Made by a program: the position numbers and the translations under genes. Positions 22,297 through 23,204 of a stretch of DNA of 23,204 nt are shown here, piece by piece; position 1 is the stretch's first letter, and every line of letters starts with the position of its first letter. The notes under the pieces were generated by a model that saw only the letters and a list, made by a program, of their open reading frames with translations, was not told where the DNA came from and did no database searches. This DNA comes from Haplosporangium gracile (taxonomy: Eukaryota > Mortierellomycota > Mortierellomycetes > Mortierellales > Mortierellaceae): assembly GCA_015499985.1 (NCBI GenBank), contig JAAAUF010000672.1:1-23204 (forward strand). The letters run 5' to 3'.

Positions 22297-22836
22297 ATTG
22301 TGCGTGGAATATGTGGAAGATGAGGTTGTGTGTTTTTGTTGTGGCGATTTGAAAACTCATAGAAAGCTCGGGAAATATTTATGTAACTCTCAAAAGTGTC
22401 TGGGCCAGCAACTGAGCGTAAGAAAAGATAGTAAGTGAATGGTACTCTAACGCTTCAGTCTGAAGCTACCCTTCCCGCGTGTTAGGATGACTTGAGGCAA
22501 GGAGTAGCTCTGCCCACTTGGCCGCTATGATTCACTCATTACTGCTAGATGGCAAAGAGAACCATTCACGCTGTCCGTATCATAGGACGCGTTCGGATCT
22601 CGAGTCTCCATCCGATAGGGGTCGGTCATCTCTAAGAACCAAAAACGTGTAAAGAAACGTGTGTACGCACGTGGATCACGTGCTTACGTGGATTTTTAGA
22701 TAGGAAAATTTCAAACATGGGTCCTGAAACACATGTAGCACACGTGTATAATTCTTCCCGTCCAAAAGGGCTTTGTTAGGCAAACTTTCTATAGCTGACA
22801 AGGTTTAACCAAATATATAAATCCGCTGTGAACCCT
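22297..22836. promoter_or_regulatory. Nitrate transporter upstream region with ACGTG cluster
   Basis: Six ACGTG cores lie between 22645 and 22746. Three are full CACGTG boxes (22668-22673, 22677-22682, 22741-22746), and the first two form the inverted repeat GCACGTG-GAT-CACGTGC (22667-22683). CACGTG is bound by bHLH regulators. GATA-type sites (AGATAG near 22425 and 22699) could serve nitrogen control by GATA factors. The cluster is 350-450 bp upstream of the transporter ATG on its promoter side, but it could equally serve a gene to the right. Confidence 0.5.
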
Positions 22837-22940
22837 GCTGATCAGGTCAAAAAGTAGTCTAAAAAAGGGGCTAATACTGGTCTAACTGACCTGATCAGCC
22901 CAAACATTGACCTGTTCTCACATCAGGTCGGGTCTCTGGG
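22837..22940. repeat. Second copy of the 3.56-kb repeat family
   Basis: The segment 22897-22938 reads AGCCCAAACATTGA followed by TCTCACATCAGG and CGGGTCT. It matches the reverse complement of the left arm of the 3.56 kb element at all but about three positions, and its right arm more loosely. The inner AAAAAAGGG...CTAACTGACCT motif is shared too. Here an additional perfect 13-bp inverted repeat (22837-22849 with 22887-22899) encloses the loop, but the far left arm is missing, so the copy is truncated or rearranged. Confidence 0.7.
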
Positions 22941-23115
22941 AGCAGAAGCAAAGTGCCGGTGGATTTCTATTGGTTGAAAATGCAAACCGAGCGTGGGTAA
23001 GAGCTCCTGCAACGACAAAAAAAAAGCAGTTACAGTTTACATCTTGCTGAATTGGGGGGAAAGAGATGAAAAAGAGAAAGAAAAAGACGTCTATCCCCCT
23101 ATCCTATGTGGACCG

Positions 23116-23149
23116 GCTCCTGCAACTGCTCCTACAACTGCTCCTGCAA

Positions 23150-23204
<55 letters not shown>
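23116..23204. repeat. Hexanucleotide repeat GCTCCT, possibly coding
   Basis: Alternating units GCTCCT, GCAACT, GCTCCT, ACAACT, GCTCCT, GCAACT pass into an uninterrupted GCTCCT array of almost nine units (23152-23204) that leaves the window. On the plus strand it reads Ala-Pro with Ala-Thr and Thr-Thr variants (APATAPTTAPATAPAPAP), a composition common in fungal cell-wall or secreted proteins. The minus strand gives Gly-Ala, Glu-Gln or Ser-Arg repeats. No start is visible, so coding is inferred. Confidence 0.8.

Noticed and set aside
1..23204. CRISPR array, rRNA or insertion sequence with transposase
   Set aside because: There is no regularly spaced direct-repeat array, no rRNA signature and no transposase reading in any frame; the host is a fungus.

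Overview
The window is a stretch of a fungal nuclear genome. The evidence is several short GT-AG introns per gene (most 98-360 bp), CT-rich promoters, long A/T tracts, and a gene set typical of fungi. The F-box/LRR protein style, the nitrate transporter and the animal-like threonine dehydrogenase suggest an early-diverging lineage, most likely Mortierellomycota. That placement is an inference from gene style; no rRNA or other marker is present.

Layout. 1-1.2 kb: the 3' part of a decayed dynamin/Mx-like gene (plus strand), behind three consecutive hairpins. 2.3-3.1 kb: a broken F-box/LRR relict on the minus strand. 3.56-3.69 kb: a 131-bp inverted-repeat element. 3.8-5.8 kb: a nearly intact F-box/LRR gene (plus strand), diverging from its broken relative, whose start codon is out of frame with the F-box. 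6.3-6.6 kb: a two-exon gene for a 58-residue secreted peptide. Every convincing gene after this point is on the minus strand: a five-exon TM9SF/EMP70 membrane protein (7.1-9.9 kb), a five-exon mitochondrial L-threonine 3-dehydrogenase (10.5-14.2 kb), a four-exon secreted A1 aspartic protease (16.1-18.6 kb), a tentative small secreted-protein gene with a TATA box (19.9-20.3 kb), and a three-exon NNP-family nitrate transporter (20.6-22.3 kb). Upstream of the transporter lie an ACGTG-box cluster, a second copy of the 3.56 kb repeat, and a hexanucleotide repeat running off the right edge.

How the genes relate. There is no evident operon or biosynthetic cluster. The right two thirds looks like ordinary chromosome with conserved housekeeping genes in tandem. 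The left 6 kb looks like a gene graveyard or expansion zone, with two pseudogenes, palindromic elements and one rapidly evolving F-box gene. The least described items are the two small secreted-protein candidates, the shared inverted-repeat family and the start-codon problem of the F-box gene. All splice sites were assigned by eye from GT/AG, reading phase and protein-family continuity.
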